64,000 nt of DNA, taken from assembly GCF_015687175.1 (NCBI RefSeq), contig NZ_JADPQG010000002.1, positions 248,001-312,000 on the forward strand, in the 5' to 3' direction. The notes under the pieces are model-generated. The model searched no databases. It saw only the letters and a program-made list of their open reading frames with translations, and had not been told where the DNA came from. Positions 44,966 through 51,385 of the stretch are shown here, piece after piece. Made by a program: the position numbers and the translations under genes. Origin of the DNA: Reinekea sp. G2M2-21. GTDB lineage: Bacteria > Pseudomonadota > Gammaproteobacteria > Pseudomonadales > Natronospirillaceae. Positions within the stretch are counted from its first letter, which is position 1. Each line of letters starts with the position of its first letter.

Positions 44966-45300
44966 TGGCAGTTTTGACCCCCACTTTCAATATATCTTTC
45001 TAATTCGGCCATCATTTCTAAGTTGTTTTCTTTTTGCCAAGAAAACTGTGGCTCTAAATAGTTAGGTATGTCTGTCTGCATAAATAGGTCATGTTGATTG
45101 TATTTCATAACCTCAATTAAGTAGTAACAAACACCTTTTTTGTTGTCCTCTATAAGTCCTTTTGCAATCCCAGTATTTCCATTGTTAAATGATAGTAGTA
45201 GTTCATAAGTCCCAGCCATACCAACAACATCTGTTATTACAAAGAATGTAACCGAACTACCGATAATTATCCCAATCACGAATCCAATTATTAATTTCAT
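44962..45300 (-). CDS. Cassette gene A: single-helix membrane protein
   Basis: 112 aa, of unknown function. An N-terminal helix (KLIIGFVIGIIIGSSVTFFV) anchors a soluble, probably periplasmic, domain ending in QNCQ. One Cys (VCYYLIEVMKY) sits mid-domain. Last cassette of the array and the AT-rich style of cassette genes. No family was recognised. Confidence 0.65.
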   Translation of the reverse strand: MKLIIGFVIGIIIGSSVTFFVITDVVGMAGTYELLLSFNNGNTGIAKGLIEDNKKGVCYYLIEVMKYNQHDLFMQTDIPNYLEPQFSWQKENNLEMMAELERYIESGGQNCQ

Positions 45301-45311
45301 ATCTCACGCAA

Positions 45312-45414
45312 ATAACGTTTCTGTAACCGGCAAATTTGAGCGCCAGCGATAATAAGTCCGAGGCCCGCCGCGATAGCGGTGATTTTAGGGCTGTATTGCT
45401 ACAGCACTTGTTAC
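45312..45414 (-). repeat. attC 2
   Basis: Reads GTAACAAGTGCTGTAGC to ACAGAAACGTTATT. The CTGTAG and CTACAG-like arms pair (GCTGTAGCAATACAGC). GGACTT replaces the usual GGACTC. It follows gene B by three bases. Confidence 0.8.
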
Positions 45415-45417
45415 TTA

Positions 45418-45885
45418 CTAGTGCACGTCAGCCACAAAGGTTTTATGAGAAGAAATAGCGTCTGCAATTTCTCTCGCGCTAGGATGACCGCTTAAATTAC
45501 AGCGGACTTTAATATTTCGGGATGCACCTGGTGCGATTTGATTTTCGCTACCTTCACACTGATAAATAAAGTCACCTGCCTCGTTAAAGAGATCAGTCTT
45601 CACAAATACCCAAGTAGCTTTTTTTTCAGAGTGATTGGTTAATGTAGCCATAAATTCAGGACCAAAACTACTGAAAGTCATGCCCCTATCCTCAATTGAA
45701 AACTCAGAAGCCCAGTTTTTCATTTGTGGCATAACAACTATGTCTTCCTTGGTTGGCTCAATGATTTCTGCCGTATCTAAATTTCGTTCTAAAACTCGAT
45801 TTGAGAGAAGCAGAACTAAGACTACGGCTAATGAGAACCCGATTCCAAAAACGAATCCCATCGCACCCTTTTTCAAATATTCCAC
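45418..45885 (-). CDS. Cassette gene B: membrane-anchored FxLYD-like protein
   Basis: 155 aa. One hydrophobic helix (MGFVFGIGFSLAVVLVLLLS at 9-28) precedes an extracytoplasmic beta-rich domain: EFMATLTNHSEKKATWVFVK then NQIAPGASRNIKVRC, the pattern of FxLYD/DUF3426-like domains. The frame opens to 45972 through the neighbouring attC, but the GTG at 45885 with AAAGGA six bases upstream is the natural start just inside the cassette. Confidence 0.68.
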   Translation of the reverse strand: MEYLKKGAMGFVFGIGFSLAVVLVLLLSNRVLERNLDTAEIIEPTKEDIVVMPQMKNWASEFSIEDRGMTFSSFGPEFMATLTNHSEKKATWVFVKTDLFNEAGDFIYQCEGSENQIAPGASRNIKVRCNLSGHPSAREIADAISSHKTFVADVH

Positions 45886-45902
45886 ATAGCATCCTTTTGT
45901 AG

Positions 45903-45991
45903 GTAACGCAGTGCTTTGCGACGAACGATAGTGAGTCCAAAGCCTACCGCGAAGCGGTTTTAGGCGGGGCAAATTAACTGTGCCTTGTTAT
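45903..45991 (-). repeat. attC 3
   Basis: Reads AATAACAAGGCACAGTTAA to CACTGCGTTACC. It contains GCTTCGCGGTAGGC and GGACTC. It closes the first DUF6429-like cassette, whose 3' region (45992-46075) is non-coding. Confidence 0.85.
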
Positions 45992-46075
45992 TGCTGGCAA
46001 CTCCGTAAACCATATTTCTGACTGCCCCAAAACATTGTTTATATTTAATCACCAAGAAATAAATTAACGGTGGGA

Positions 46076-46300
46076 CTATTTTGAGAATAGTACGTTAAAC
46101 AATTCTTCTGATTTTGACAAACCCTCGTCAGTAAGCCGAACCGACTTGCTTTTAGTGACAGGGTCGTCGATAAAACCTTTCTCATAGAGCCTATTCATCA
46201 CCTCAAAGTCCATTCCCTTCCAGGCTCTACGCTCATCATGAAGGGTGAGGTATAAGAGAGCTAAAACTGCATCATCGAATTTTTCAGTATCTATTTCCAT
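46076..46300 (-). CDS. Cassette gene C: DUF6429-like protein, copy 1
   Basis: 74 aa, small soluble protein MEIDTEKFDDAVLALLYLTL..., with a winged-helix-like C-terminal half (NRLYEKGFIDDP then SVRLTDEGLSKSEELFN). It matches from memory the DUF6429 family of uncharacterised small proteins. It differs from copy 2 (47241-47465) at only three residues (Phe/Val 8, Thr/Asn and Asp/Asn later). AAGAGAAG precedes the ATG. Function unknown. Confidence 0.75.
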   Translation of the reverse strand: MEIDTEKFDDAVLALLYLTLHDERRAWKGMDFEVMNRLYEKGFIDDPVTKSKSVRLTDEGLSKSEELFNVLFSK

Positions 46301-46324
46301 ATATGAAAACTTCTCTTAAATGCA

Positions 46325-46424
46325 ATAACGCCGTGCTAATTGGTTTGGGTAAGATGGCGGTATTTTTACGGCTTTTTGCGAAAATAGCGACAGCTTGCCC
46401 AAATCCAATTGAACACATTGTTAT
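46325..46424 (-). repeat. attC 4, divergent type
   Basis: Reads TATAACAATGTGTTC to CGGCGTTATTG. Its inner stem differs from the other sites: CCAATT/AATTGG followed by GGGCAAG against TTACCCAAACC-type pairing. It lacks GGACTC, so this cassette probably came from another source. Confidence 0.75.
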
Positions 46425-46426
46425 AG

Positions 46427-47050
46427 CTAATCATTCTGTCCAGGCCCAGGAACTCTCAGCACCTTAAGATTTGATATTTTGGGAAGTCCCATTTCATTTG
46501 CTACGACGTTGCCTTCCTCATCTCGCTCTATATCATATTCCCAAATCTTAGTTGAGTAGTATTTTTCATCGACGAAGCTACCGTTTAGGTAACCTAAAAC
46601 AGGTTTGTCTGATTCGACCCATAAAAATTGTCCATATACAAACATCAGATCCTCTCTGCCTATTGCACTTCGTATATAAGGCTCGAATTGAGACTTTTCT
46701 TTGTAGCGGAAGAGAACAATAAAGTCACCGCCACCTTTACTGGAAAGAAACATCCTTTCAGTTTGGATGCTGTAATCTTCGACATAGTCCCAATACTTTT
46801 GAGATAAGGTAAGCTTAGCTACTTGCTCACCTTTATATTCAACAAATTCAACATCTTTTAGAATACCAATCCAATGTATTTCTTTGCCTAAAAAATCCGA
46901 GGGAGCTTTCAGTACATCGCTAGGCATTTTATCTTTAATTGCCACTTTAAAGTTTTCTTTCAAATAGTCAGGAGGACTATACATTCGACTCCCAGGAGCA
47001 ACGCAACCGCTAATAGTTAAAATTATCAATATTGCCAGAAAATTTCTCAC
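46427..47050 (-). CDS. Cassette gene D: lipoprotein of unknown function
   Basis: 207 aa with a lipoprotein signal (MRNFLAILIILTISGCVAPG, lipobox ISGC). The mature part includes PSDFLGKEIHWIGILKDVEF, a pattern seen in OB-fold-like lipoproteins attached to DUF families of unknown role, and ends VLRVPGPGQND. GTG start, four bases after AAAGGAGAA. It sits between the two copies of the DUF6429-like cassette. Confidence 0.7.
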   Translation of the reverse strand: MRNFLAILIILTISGCVAPGSRMYSPPDYLKENFKVAIKDKMPSDVLKAPSDFLGKEIHWIGILKDVEFVEYKGEQVAKLTLSQKYWDYVEDYSIQTERMFLSSKGGGDFIVLFRYKEKSQFEPYIRSAIGREDLMFVYGQFLWVESDKPVLGYLNGSFVDEKYYSTKIWEYDIERDEEGNVVANEMGLPKISNLKVLRVPGPGQND

Positions 47051-47065
47051 TGCTTCTCCTTTGCT

Positions 47066-47155
47066 ATAACGTTTTTATTTTGGGGTGAGGTTCAGCGAGT
47101 CCTAAGCCTACCGCGAAGTGGTTTTAGGCGGGGCAAGTTAACAATGCCTTGTTAT
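47066..47155 (-). repeat. attC 5
   Basis: Reads AATAACAAGGCATTGTTAA to AAACGTTATAG. Nearly identical in its first half to attC 3, because both follow copies of the same cassette; the second half differs. Confidence 0.85.
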
Positions 47156-47240
47156 TGCTGGCAACTCCGTAAACCATATTTCTGACTGCCCCAAAAACAT
47201 TGTTCATATTTAATAACCAAGAAATAAATTAACGGTGGGA

Positions 47241-47465
47241 CTATTTTGAGAATAGTACGTTAAACAATTCTTCTGATTTTGACAAACCCTCGTTAGTAAG
47301 CCGAACCGACTTGCTTTTATTGACAGGGTCGTCAATAAAACCTTTCTCATAGAGCCTATTCATCACCTCAAAGTCCATTCCCTTCCAAGCTCTACGCTCA
47401 TCATGCAGGGTAAGGTATAAAAGAGCTAAAACTGCATCATCGACTTTTTCAGTATCTATTTCCAT
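47241..47465 (-). CDS. Cassette gene E: DUF6429-like protein, copy 2
   Basis: 74 aa, 71 residues identical to the 46076 gene. The non-coding 3' stretch (47156-47240) is also almost identical to 45992-46075, with a few substitutions and an extra A. This shows a whole-cassette duplication that has diverged slightly while both frames stayed intact, so both are probably maintained or the duplication is recent. Confidence 0.75.
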   Translation of the reverse strand: MEIDTEKVDDAVLALLYLTLHDERRAWKGMDFEVMNRLYEKGFIDDPVNKSKSVRLTNEGLSKSEELFNVLFSK

Positions 47466-47489
47466 ATATGAAAACCTCTCTTAAATGCA

Positions 47490-47585
47490 ATAACGTTTCC
47501 CGCATGGCGACCGACACAAGGAGGGAGTCCAAGGTCCGCCGCGTAAGCGGCCTTAAGCGGGCCTAATGTTGCCGGGGTTTGTTAA
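47490..47585 (-). repeat. attC 6
   Basis: Reads CTTAACAAACCCCGGCAAC to GGGAAACGTTATTG. It contains GGACTC. The last eleven codons and stop of gene F are encoded inside it. Confidence 0.82.
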
Positions 47586-47936
47586 GTATTGATATACGCG
47601 TATTCCCGTAAAAACCACAGCGGTCATTACTAAATAAGGCAATACAATACAACCGACGTAGAAAACTACCAAAAAGATTGAAAGATCTGTAAGAATTTCA
47701 AGCCAATTGCTGATAAATGAGGCAATTAAAATTGGAATAACCATATAAACAGGTGAGATTACCAGAAGGTATCCATAGGTTATAAATGATGGGCTAATAA
47801 GTAGGGCTAATACTAGTGACGCCTTTAAGGACTCAATAACACTTTCTCTTTTGTGTTCCCCACTAAAAATAATCTTCGAAAATAGCCAGATACCCGGAAG
47901 CCAAGTCAAGATGTGTATTATGGTGTACAAGTTCAT
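47553..47936 (-). CDS. Cassette gene F: polytopic membrane protein
   Basis: 127 aa with three or four hydrophobic helices (LASLVLALLISPSF-like segment near 42, VYMVIPILIASFISNW near 62, SIFLVVFYVGCIVLPYLVMT near 85). No family was recognised. The C-terminal residues LTNPGNIRPA are read from attC DNA, so the recombination site supplies the end of the protein. No clear ribosome-binding site. Confidence 0.6.
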   Translation of the reverse strand: MNLYTIIHILTWLPGIWLFSKIIFSGEHKRESVIESLKASLVLALLISPSFITYGYLLVISPVYMVIPILIASFISNWLEILTDLSIFLVVFYVGCIVLPYLVMTAVVFTGIRVYQYLTNPGNIRPA

Positions 47937-47944
47937 AAAGATAC

Positions 47945-48036
47945 TTAACGCGCATGGTTTGGGGCGAGTGAACGCGAGTCCATAGCCCGCAGCGTCAGCG
48001 ATATAGATCGGGCTATTCCCAACAACTTTTTGTTAG
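47945..48036 (-). repeat. attC 7
   Basis: Reads TCTAACAAAAAGTTGTTGG to ATGCGCGTTAAGT. The final GTTAAGT is a perfect GTTRRRY core. GGACTCGCGTTCACTCGCCCC is split about the middle (GGACTCGCGT and CACTCGCCCC). It overlaps the gene G stop. Confidence 0.85.
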
Positions 48037-48470
48037 AGATAGGTCGACTCAAATACCTTCTTAAAACAAATTCGCTCACCGTCTTTATTACCGTAATTTT
48101 CAACAGCCGTTATATCGTAGTCATTTGCTAATAACATGTGCAGCATTGAGCGAAAACGATTCATGGATTTAACCGTAATGCTTGTAAACGAACGTTCCCG
48201 TACAATCTTCTCTTGCAGGGCGAGCATTCTTTTAGCTGACCCGAGTTTTCGCATTTCTGGAATTACACCACCAAGCCAGCTATAGAATTCATTATCGTTT
48301 AAAGGATAACCAATCTTAAACCCTATAAGTTGTCCTTTATTCTCGCTGACTAGGATTAAAGCACCATCCTGAATTTTTTCACGCATCTGTTCTATGGAAA
48401 GATACTGATCTAGTTCAGGGACTTTTTTAAAGACTTCGAAAGCTTCTTCTACTGTGCCCAATCTTTCCAT
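48033..48470 (-). CDS. Cassette gene G: GNAT-family acetyltransferase
   Basis: 145 aa with the N-acetyltransferase pattern: LILVSENKGQLIGFKIGYP (strands 2-4), then the acetyl-CoA loop region VIPEMRKLGSAKRMLALQEK (about 70-89; RKLGSA in place of RxxGxG/A), and SITVKSMNRFRSMLHMLLAN (strand 5, helix 4). Acetyltransferases are common integron cargo, including resistance enzymes, but nothing here identifies the substrate. The start ATG at 48470 lies 12 bases inside the cassette. Confidence 0.8.
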   Translation of the reverse strand: MERLGTVEEAFEVFKKVPELDQYLSIEQMREKIQDGALILVSENKGQLIGFKIGYPLNDNEFYSWLGGVIPEMRKLGSAKRMLALQEKIVRERSFTSITVKSMNRFRSMLHMLLANDYDITAVENYGNKDGERICFKKVFESTYL

Positions 48471-48479
48471 AAATGGTCT

Positions 48480-48577
48480 CTAACGCCAAAATAACTGGCG
48501 AGATTGCGCGCCAGCGAAATTGAGTCCAGCGCGTACCGCGAAGCGGTGTTTACGCACGTAGTTCATTGCCTTGTTAA
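48480..48577 (-). repeat. attC 8
   Basis: Reads ATTAACAAGGCAATGAACT to CCAGTTATTTTGGCGTTAGA. It has GCTTCGCGGT and GGACTC in the middle; core GTTAGAG fits apart from the last base. Confidence 0.87.
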
Positions 48578-48583
48578 TGGTAT

Positions 48584-48853
48584 TCATTTATCGCGTTTGC
48601 TCTTTCTTACTTCTAGCCCATGAATATGGCCGTTTGCAATATCGGAAATGGAGCGTGAGTCGGCACTATCTTCTTCATATTCGCCGATCATATAAATGAA
48701 GAAGAAAAAACTACTAAACCCTCCACCTATAAGAAACGGCACTCCAAATACTGGATATACGAAGTGCTTTAGAATTAGGCTACCAACCCATACAGCTAAA
48801 ACACTTACAATGAAACCTACTAACATTTTCCTTTTGTAACGTGACAGTTTCAT
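48584..48853 (-). CDS. Cassette gene H: two-helix membrane protein
   Basis: 89 aa. Two helices (about 10-32 and 37-57, the second unusually Phe-rich: SSFFFFIYMI), then an acidic and basic tail ending EVRKSKRDK. Unknown family. A core-like GTTAATG lies 12 bases before its ATG, as expected at a cassette border, though the upstream attC is degenerate (see 48862-48911). Confidence 0.6.
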   Translation of the reverse strand: MKLSRYKRKMLVGFIVSVLAVWVGSLILKHFVYPVFGVPFLIGGGFSSFFFFIYMIGEYEEDSADSRSISDIANGHIHGLEVRKSKRDK

Positions 48854-48861
48854 ATATTTAC

Positions 48862-48911
48862 CATTAACAGTGTGATATACGGACCCAACTGCAAAAGACT
48901 GGTCCGTATAT
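48862..48911 (-). repeat. Atypical hairpin between cassette genes I and H
   Basis: ATATACGGACC (48875-48885) and GGTCCGTATAT (48901-48911) form a perfect 11-bp stem, 15-base loop. One end has a core-like GTTAATG (48862-48868, minus strand) but the matching TAACAA end is missing. It is either a decayed attC or a hairpin within a two-gene cassette. Confidence 0.5.
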
Positions 48912-48945
48912 TACTATTTATGTCATTCATAAATGAAGCCCGCGT

Positions 48946-49149
48946 CTAAAGCCCATTTCCGTATTTTCTTAATACTCGGCTTAGGAAGAATAACGGCATT
49001 AAAACAAACAACCCCCATATAGGATAAAGAGGCTCAGGATCAAAAAAATTTGAATATAGTGTTAGAACAATGAACAAGCCTGTATAGAACATAAACAACC
49101 ACCCTAAAACCTTAAGGGTAAAGTTTAAAACTTTATAATAGGTCTTCAT
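48946..49149 (-). CDS. Cassette gene I: small membrane protein
   Basis: 67 aa with two hydrophobic helices (VLGWLFMFYTGLFIVLTLYS at 13-32 and PIWGLFVLMPLFFLSRVL at 43-60). No family was recognised. No standard attC follows its stop, only the hairpin at 48875-48911, so it may share a cassette with gene H. Confidence 0.55.
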   Translation of the reverse strand: MKTYYKVLNFTLKVLGWLFMFYTGLFIVLTLYSNFFDPEPLYPIWGLFVLMPLFFLSRVLRKYGNGL

Positions 49150-49169
49150 ATTCGAGTTACCTAAAAGAC

Positions 49170-49270
49170 ATAACGTTCTTGGTTTGGGGCGAGTTGAGCT
49201 CCAGCGAAAACGAGTCCAATGCCCGCCGCGCTAACGGTAAAAGTGGGTATGAACAACACCAGTTTGTTAG
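49170..49270 (-). repeat. attC 9
   Basis: Reads GCTAACAAACTGGTGTTG to AAGAACGTTATGT. It has GGACTC and GCTCAACTCGCCCC. It overlaps the stop codon of gene J. Confidence 0.85.
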
Positions 49271-49683
49271 CTGGCACTTGCCACTGCTTCGGAACTAAAT
49301 TTTAGTTTTAGTGAAGGAGCTTCTATTAACCAGGTACTAAATACACAGTTATGCGATTGAGCTACGTCAGCCATAAATTCAACCCAAGCTTTGTGCTGTT
49401 CATTAGATAGGTTCATGCCATATGGTCGAGTAGTACCTTTGATAAAATACATGTCCTTTTCGAAAGCCACTTTCATTTCGTAATTTTCAGATAGCTGATT
49501 CGATAGTGCTTCGGCACCTTCTTTAGATTTAGAAAAATGAACAAAGTCCAGTGCCAAAACCGTATCTTCAGTAACACCAGACTCCTGCATATTTCGAGTT
49601 AAGACATCAACCTCTTCAATACGCTGTGCTCTCTTTCGAGCATAATAGTCGTCCCAAACCTTCTCTGGATCATCCTGTGTCAT
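49267..49683 (-). CDS. Cassette gene J: RraB-like protein
   Basis: 138 aa soluble protein. TVLALDFVHFSKSKEGAEAL (about 41-60) and LSNEQHKAWVEFMADVAQSH then CVFSTWLIEAP resemble the RNase E inhibitor RraB/DUF695-like domain (alternating strands and helices; from memory, cassette proteins like this are annotated RraB). Whether it binds RNase E is unknown. Good ribosome site AAAGGAT before the ATG. Confidence 0.65.
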   Translation of the reverse strand: MTQDDPEKVWDDYYARKRAQRIEEVDVLTRNMQESGVTEDTVLALDFVHFSKSKEGAEALSNQLSENYEMKVAFEKDMYFIKGTTRPYGMNLSNEQHKAWVEFMADVAQSHNCVFSTWLIEAPSLKLKFSSEAVASAS

Positions 49684-49702
49684 AAATCATCCTTTCAGAC
49701 AG

Positions 49703-49758
49703 CTAACGCTTGCAGTAGTTGCGCGGGATTTTTCGCGTCGACTGCCTGTAATTGTTAT
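49703..49758 (-). repeat. attC 10, short type
   Basis: 56 bp: TATAACAATTACAGGCAGTC to GCAAGCGTTAGCT, with GCGCGGG-type inner loop. The shortest site in the array, similar in length to attCs of mobile integron cassettes. It overlaps the end of the frameshifted gene. Confidence 0.8.
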
Positions 49759-50020
49759 AAATCAGTCTCTACTAATTCTCGAATTCTTCCCTCTAAGGCT
49801 CGTAGCTCAGGATCATCTGCATTTGTTCTACGCTTATCGAGATAAGCGTTTAGAAGCCCCGCAGTTAACGCGTCTATTTTTTACCAAGATACGTATACCT
49901 TTCTTCTAACGGGCCTATTTCAAAGCTCATTGCATCAGCTGCGATCATGCTTTTTGCAGTACTTCGAATTGCATATAACTCAGAGAGTCTGCTTCCCACT
50001 TTGAGGTATTCATCAAACAC
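49755..50020 (-). pseudogene. Frameshifted cassette gene
   Basis: A GTG at 50020 with AAGGA nine bases upstream opens VFDEYLKVGSRLSELYAIRS and 28 more codons to TAG. One base shift at an A6 run (49877-49882 on the plus strand as T6) continues as KIDALTAGLLNAYLDKRRTN and ends LVETDL at a TAA inside the attC. Adding one A gives a seamless 88-aa protein. A homopolymer deletion, sequencing error or -1 frameshifting are possible. Family unknown, helical. Confidence 0.65.
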
Positions 50021-50044
50021 TTAGTCTTATCCTTAAGTCAATTT

Positions 50045-50130
50045 ATAACGCCAAAATTTGGGGCGAGCGGTAGCGAGTCCAAGACCCGCCGCGAAGCGGT
50101 TGGCGGGGCTGCCCAACATTGCCTTGTTAC
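50045..50130 (-). repeat. attC 11
   Basis: Reads GTAACAAGGCAATGTTGGG to TTTTGGCGTTATAA. Well-formed: GCTTCGCGGCGGG hairpin, GGACTCGCTACCGCTCGCCC, and CCAAAATTTTGG near the end. It overlaps the gene K stop. Confidence 0.87.
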
Positions 50131-50420
50131 TTTTTGCTAGTGTAGACGAAATCGTATACATATGACTTGTCACCTTTACAACTAACCCACTTACCTTCAG
50201 GTGGTAGTTCACCTTGCTCATCCCACGGCATGAACCAAGGAATAGAAAAAACCTCGTCATGCTCGTTCACACAAACCCAGCCAAGTTTTGGTATGAACTT
50301 TATCCAGAGATCCATGTCGATTCGCTTCCAGACGTTCTCAGCTGAATCTGCAACCGGCTTGTACTTATAAATTACATCCGCTGGCAATCTTCTTCGAAAC
50401 TCAAAATACAAGTCAGTCAT
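50127..50420 (-). CDS. Cassette gene K: hypothetical protein
   Basis: 97-aa soluble protein, Trp-rich (KRIDMDLWIKFIPKLGWVCV, then SIPWFMPWDEQGELPPEGKW), ending DFVYTSKK. No signal or membrane segment and no recognised family. Start ATG at 50420, nine bases after AGGGA. Second cassette counted from the right end. Confidence 0.62.
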   Translation of the reverse strand: MTDLYFEFRRRLPADVIYKYKPVADSAENVWKRIDMDLWIKFIPKLGWVCVNEHDEVFSIPWFMPWDEQGELPPEGKWVSCKGDKSYVYDFVYTSKK

Positions 50421-50442
50421 TCAGTCGCATCCCTAATGAAAA

Positions 50443-50540
50443 GTAACGCATTTATTTTGGGGCGAGCGACGAAGGAGTGAGTCCCTTGGCCCGCCGCAAA
50501 GCGGTTTTTGGCGGGACAACTCGCAACAATTTCTTGTTAA
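50443..50540 (-). repeat. attC 12 (proximal)
   Basis: Reads CTTAACAAGAAATTGTTGCG to AAATGCGTTACTT. It carries GGGACTC and GTCGCTCGCCCC. It follows gene L, the rightmost cassette. Confidence 0.85.
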
Positions 50541-50827
50541 GTGTATGCACGAACCACCCCCTCAATTTCAATAAAGACCTTTGAATCAATAACTTCTCTA
50601 AATACCTGACTTATTTGATTAACCCAGGACTTCATGTCTTGCCAGCTAAGATCAACTTCAATTCCAGTGGCACGATTTACTAATTTTGGCTGGTAGTGCT
50701 CCTCAACAGAACAACTGTCAATAGATAGCATTAACCAGTACTCACATGAATCAGCAGCCTGAAATGCTACAACGAGCGAACCACCATCTCTTAGCTTTTC
50801 AACATTTAGCACATGCAGTATTTTCAT
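50537..50827 (-). CDS. Cassette gene L: hypothetical protein
   Basis: 96-aa soluble protein, MKILHVLNVEKLRDGGSLVV at the start, then VDLSWQDMKSWVNQISQVFR and a final IEIEGVVRAYT. The frame is open to an ATG at 50881, but the ATG at 50827 lies six bases after the core-like GTTAAGT (50834-50840), the usual spacing inside a cassette, so the shorter form is preferred. No family was recognised. Confidence 0.6.
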   Translation of the reverse strand: MKILHVLNVEKLRDGGSLVVAFQAADSCEYWLMLSIDSCSVEEHYQPKLVNRATGIEVDLSWQDMKSWVNQISQVFREVIDSKVFIEIEGVVRAYT

Positions 50828-50840
50828 GATTACACTTAAC

Positions 50841-51385
50841 AGTTTCTTCTTAGGCCACCGCCTATTTTTTCCTGAGCGCATATGTAATTAGCTGAAAGAA
50901 CCACAGAATTGCTCTCTGCCAGTCATACTGCAGCCTTCAAACATCCTTGTCAATTTGGTTGTCATTACATATGAGCGCATGCCTAAGTATTTTAAATACT
51001 GCAGCGCTTGAAACGCCCTATTCATGGGGGTTAGTTGAATAAACGGGAAATGGATATTCCGTTAGTTCCCGAGTTTTGCGGCGCGTGCGTAGATATTCAG
51101 GAATTCTCCGGAATATGCGGCGCAAAAGCTTTTTGGTGCGAACCCTGGGGTGGTTGCAGTGGTGGTTATGCATTTGGAGCTATATTGCTGGCCTAAAGCC
51201 CGACTTACAAATTCATTGCCCCTTCGACTGCTTCGCGCTCTGTGCGAACGAAAGGGGCTTATGGTTTCGCGTCTCTGCGTTGCGAAGCCGGATTCAGCTT
51301 AGACATTTTAATTTGTCGGGCTAAAGCCCGACACACACAGTTATCGCCTCTCCGCGTTGCTCCGAAGGCTCCTACAGAAAAACTG
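50841..51385. other. Gap right of the cassette array; REP-like palindromes
   Basis: No gene with support. It holds a hairpin CGGGAA/TTCCCG (about 51042-51067), a stem GCCCCTT/AAGGGGC (about 51218-51261), and REP-like sequences: half-site GGCCTAAAGCCCGAC (51190-51204) and the perfect palindrome GTCGGGCTAAAGCCCGAC (51315-51332). If an attI or integrase once lay here, nothing recognisable remains. Confidence 0.5.
51315..51332. repeat. REP-like palindrome
   Basis: GTCGGGCTAAAGCCCGAC, 18-bp perfect palindrome of a type common between genes in many Proteobacteria. A half copy lies 110 bp to the left. Confidence 0.55.

Larger units (their letters stand above)
44863..50840 (-). mobile_element. Integron gene-cassette array lacking an integrase (CALIN)
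   Basis: About 6 kb of small genes, all on the minus strand, each followed by an attC-type site of 56-103 bp. Twelve attC sites are recognised; they begin near TAACAA and end near CGTTA when read with the genes, and most share an inner GGACTC...GCTCGCCCC segment. The first cassette appears to begin at the core-like GTTAAGT at 50834-50840. No integron integrase or attI is seen between the flanking chromosomal genes. Cassette genes are AT-richer than the surroundings and mostly unknown. Confidence 0.88.

Noticed and set aside
44863-50540. Regularly spaced repeats that could be taken for a CRISPR array
   Set aside because: Spacing is 100-700 bp, each interval holds a gene, and the repeats are long, imperfect and foldable. 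They fit attC sites, and no cas gene is present.
51076-51324. Open frame right of the cassette array that could have been an integrase remnant
   Set aside because: It contains no tyrosine-recombinase motif and runs through REP-like palindromes.
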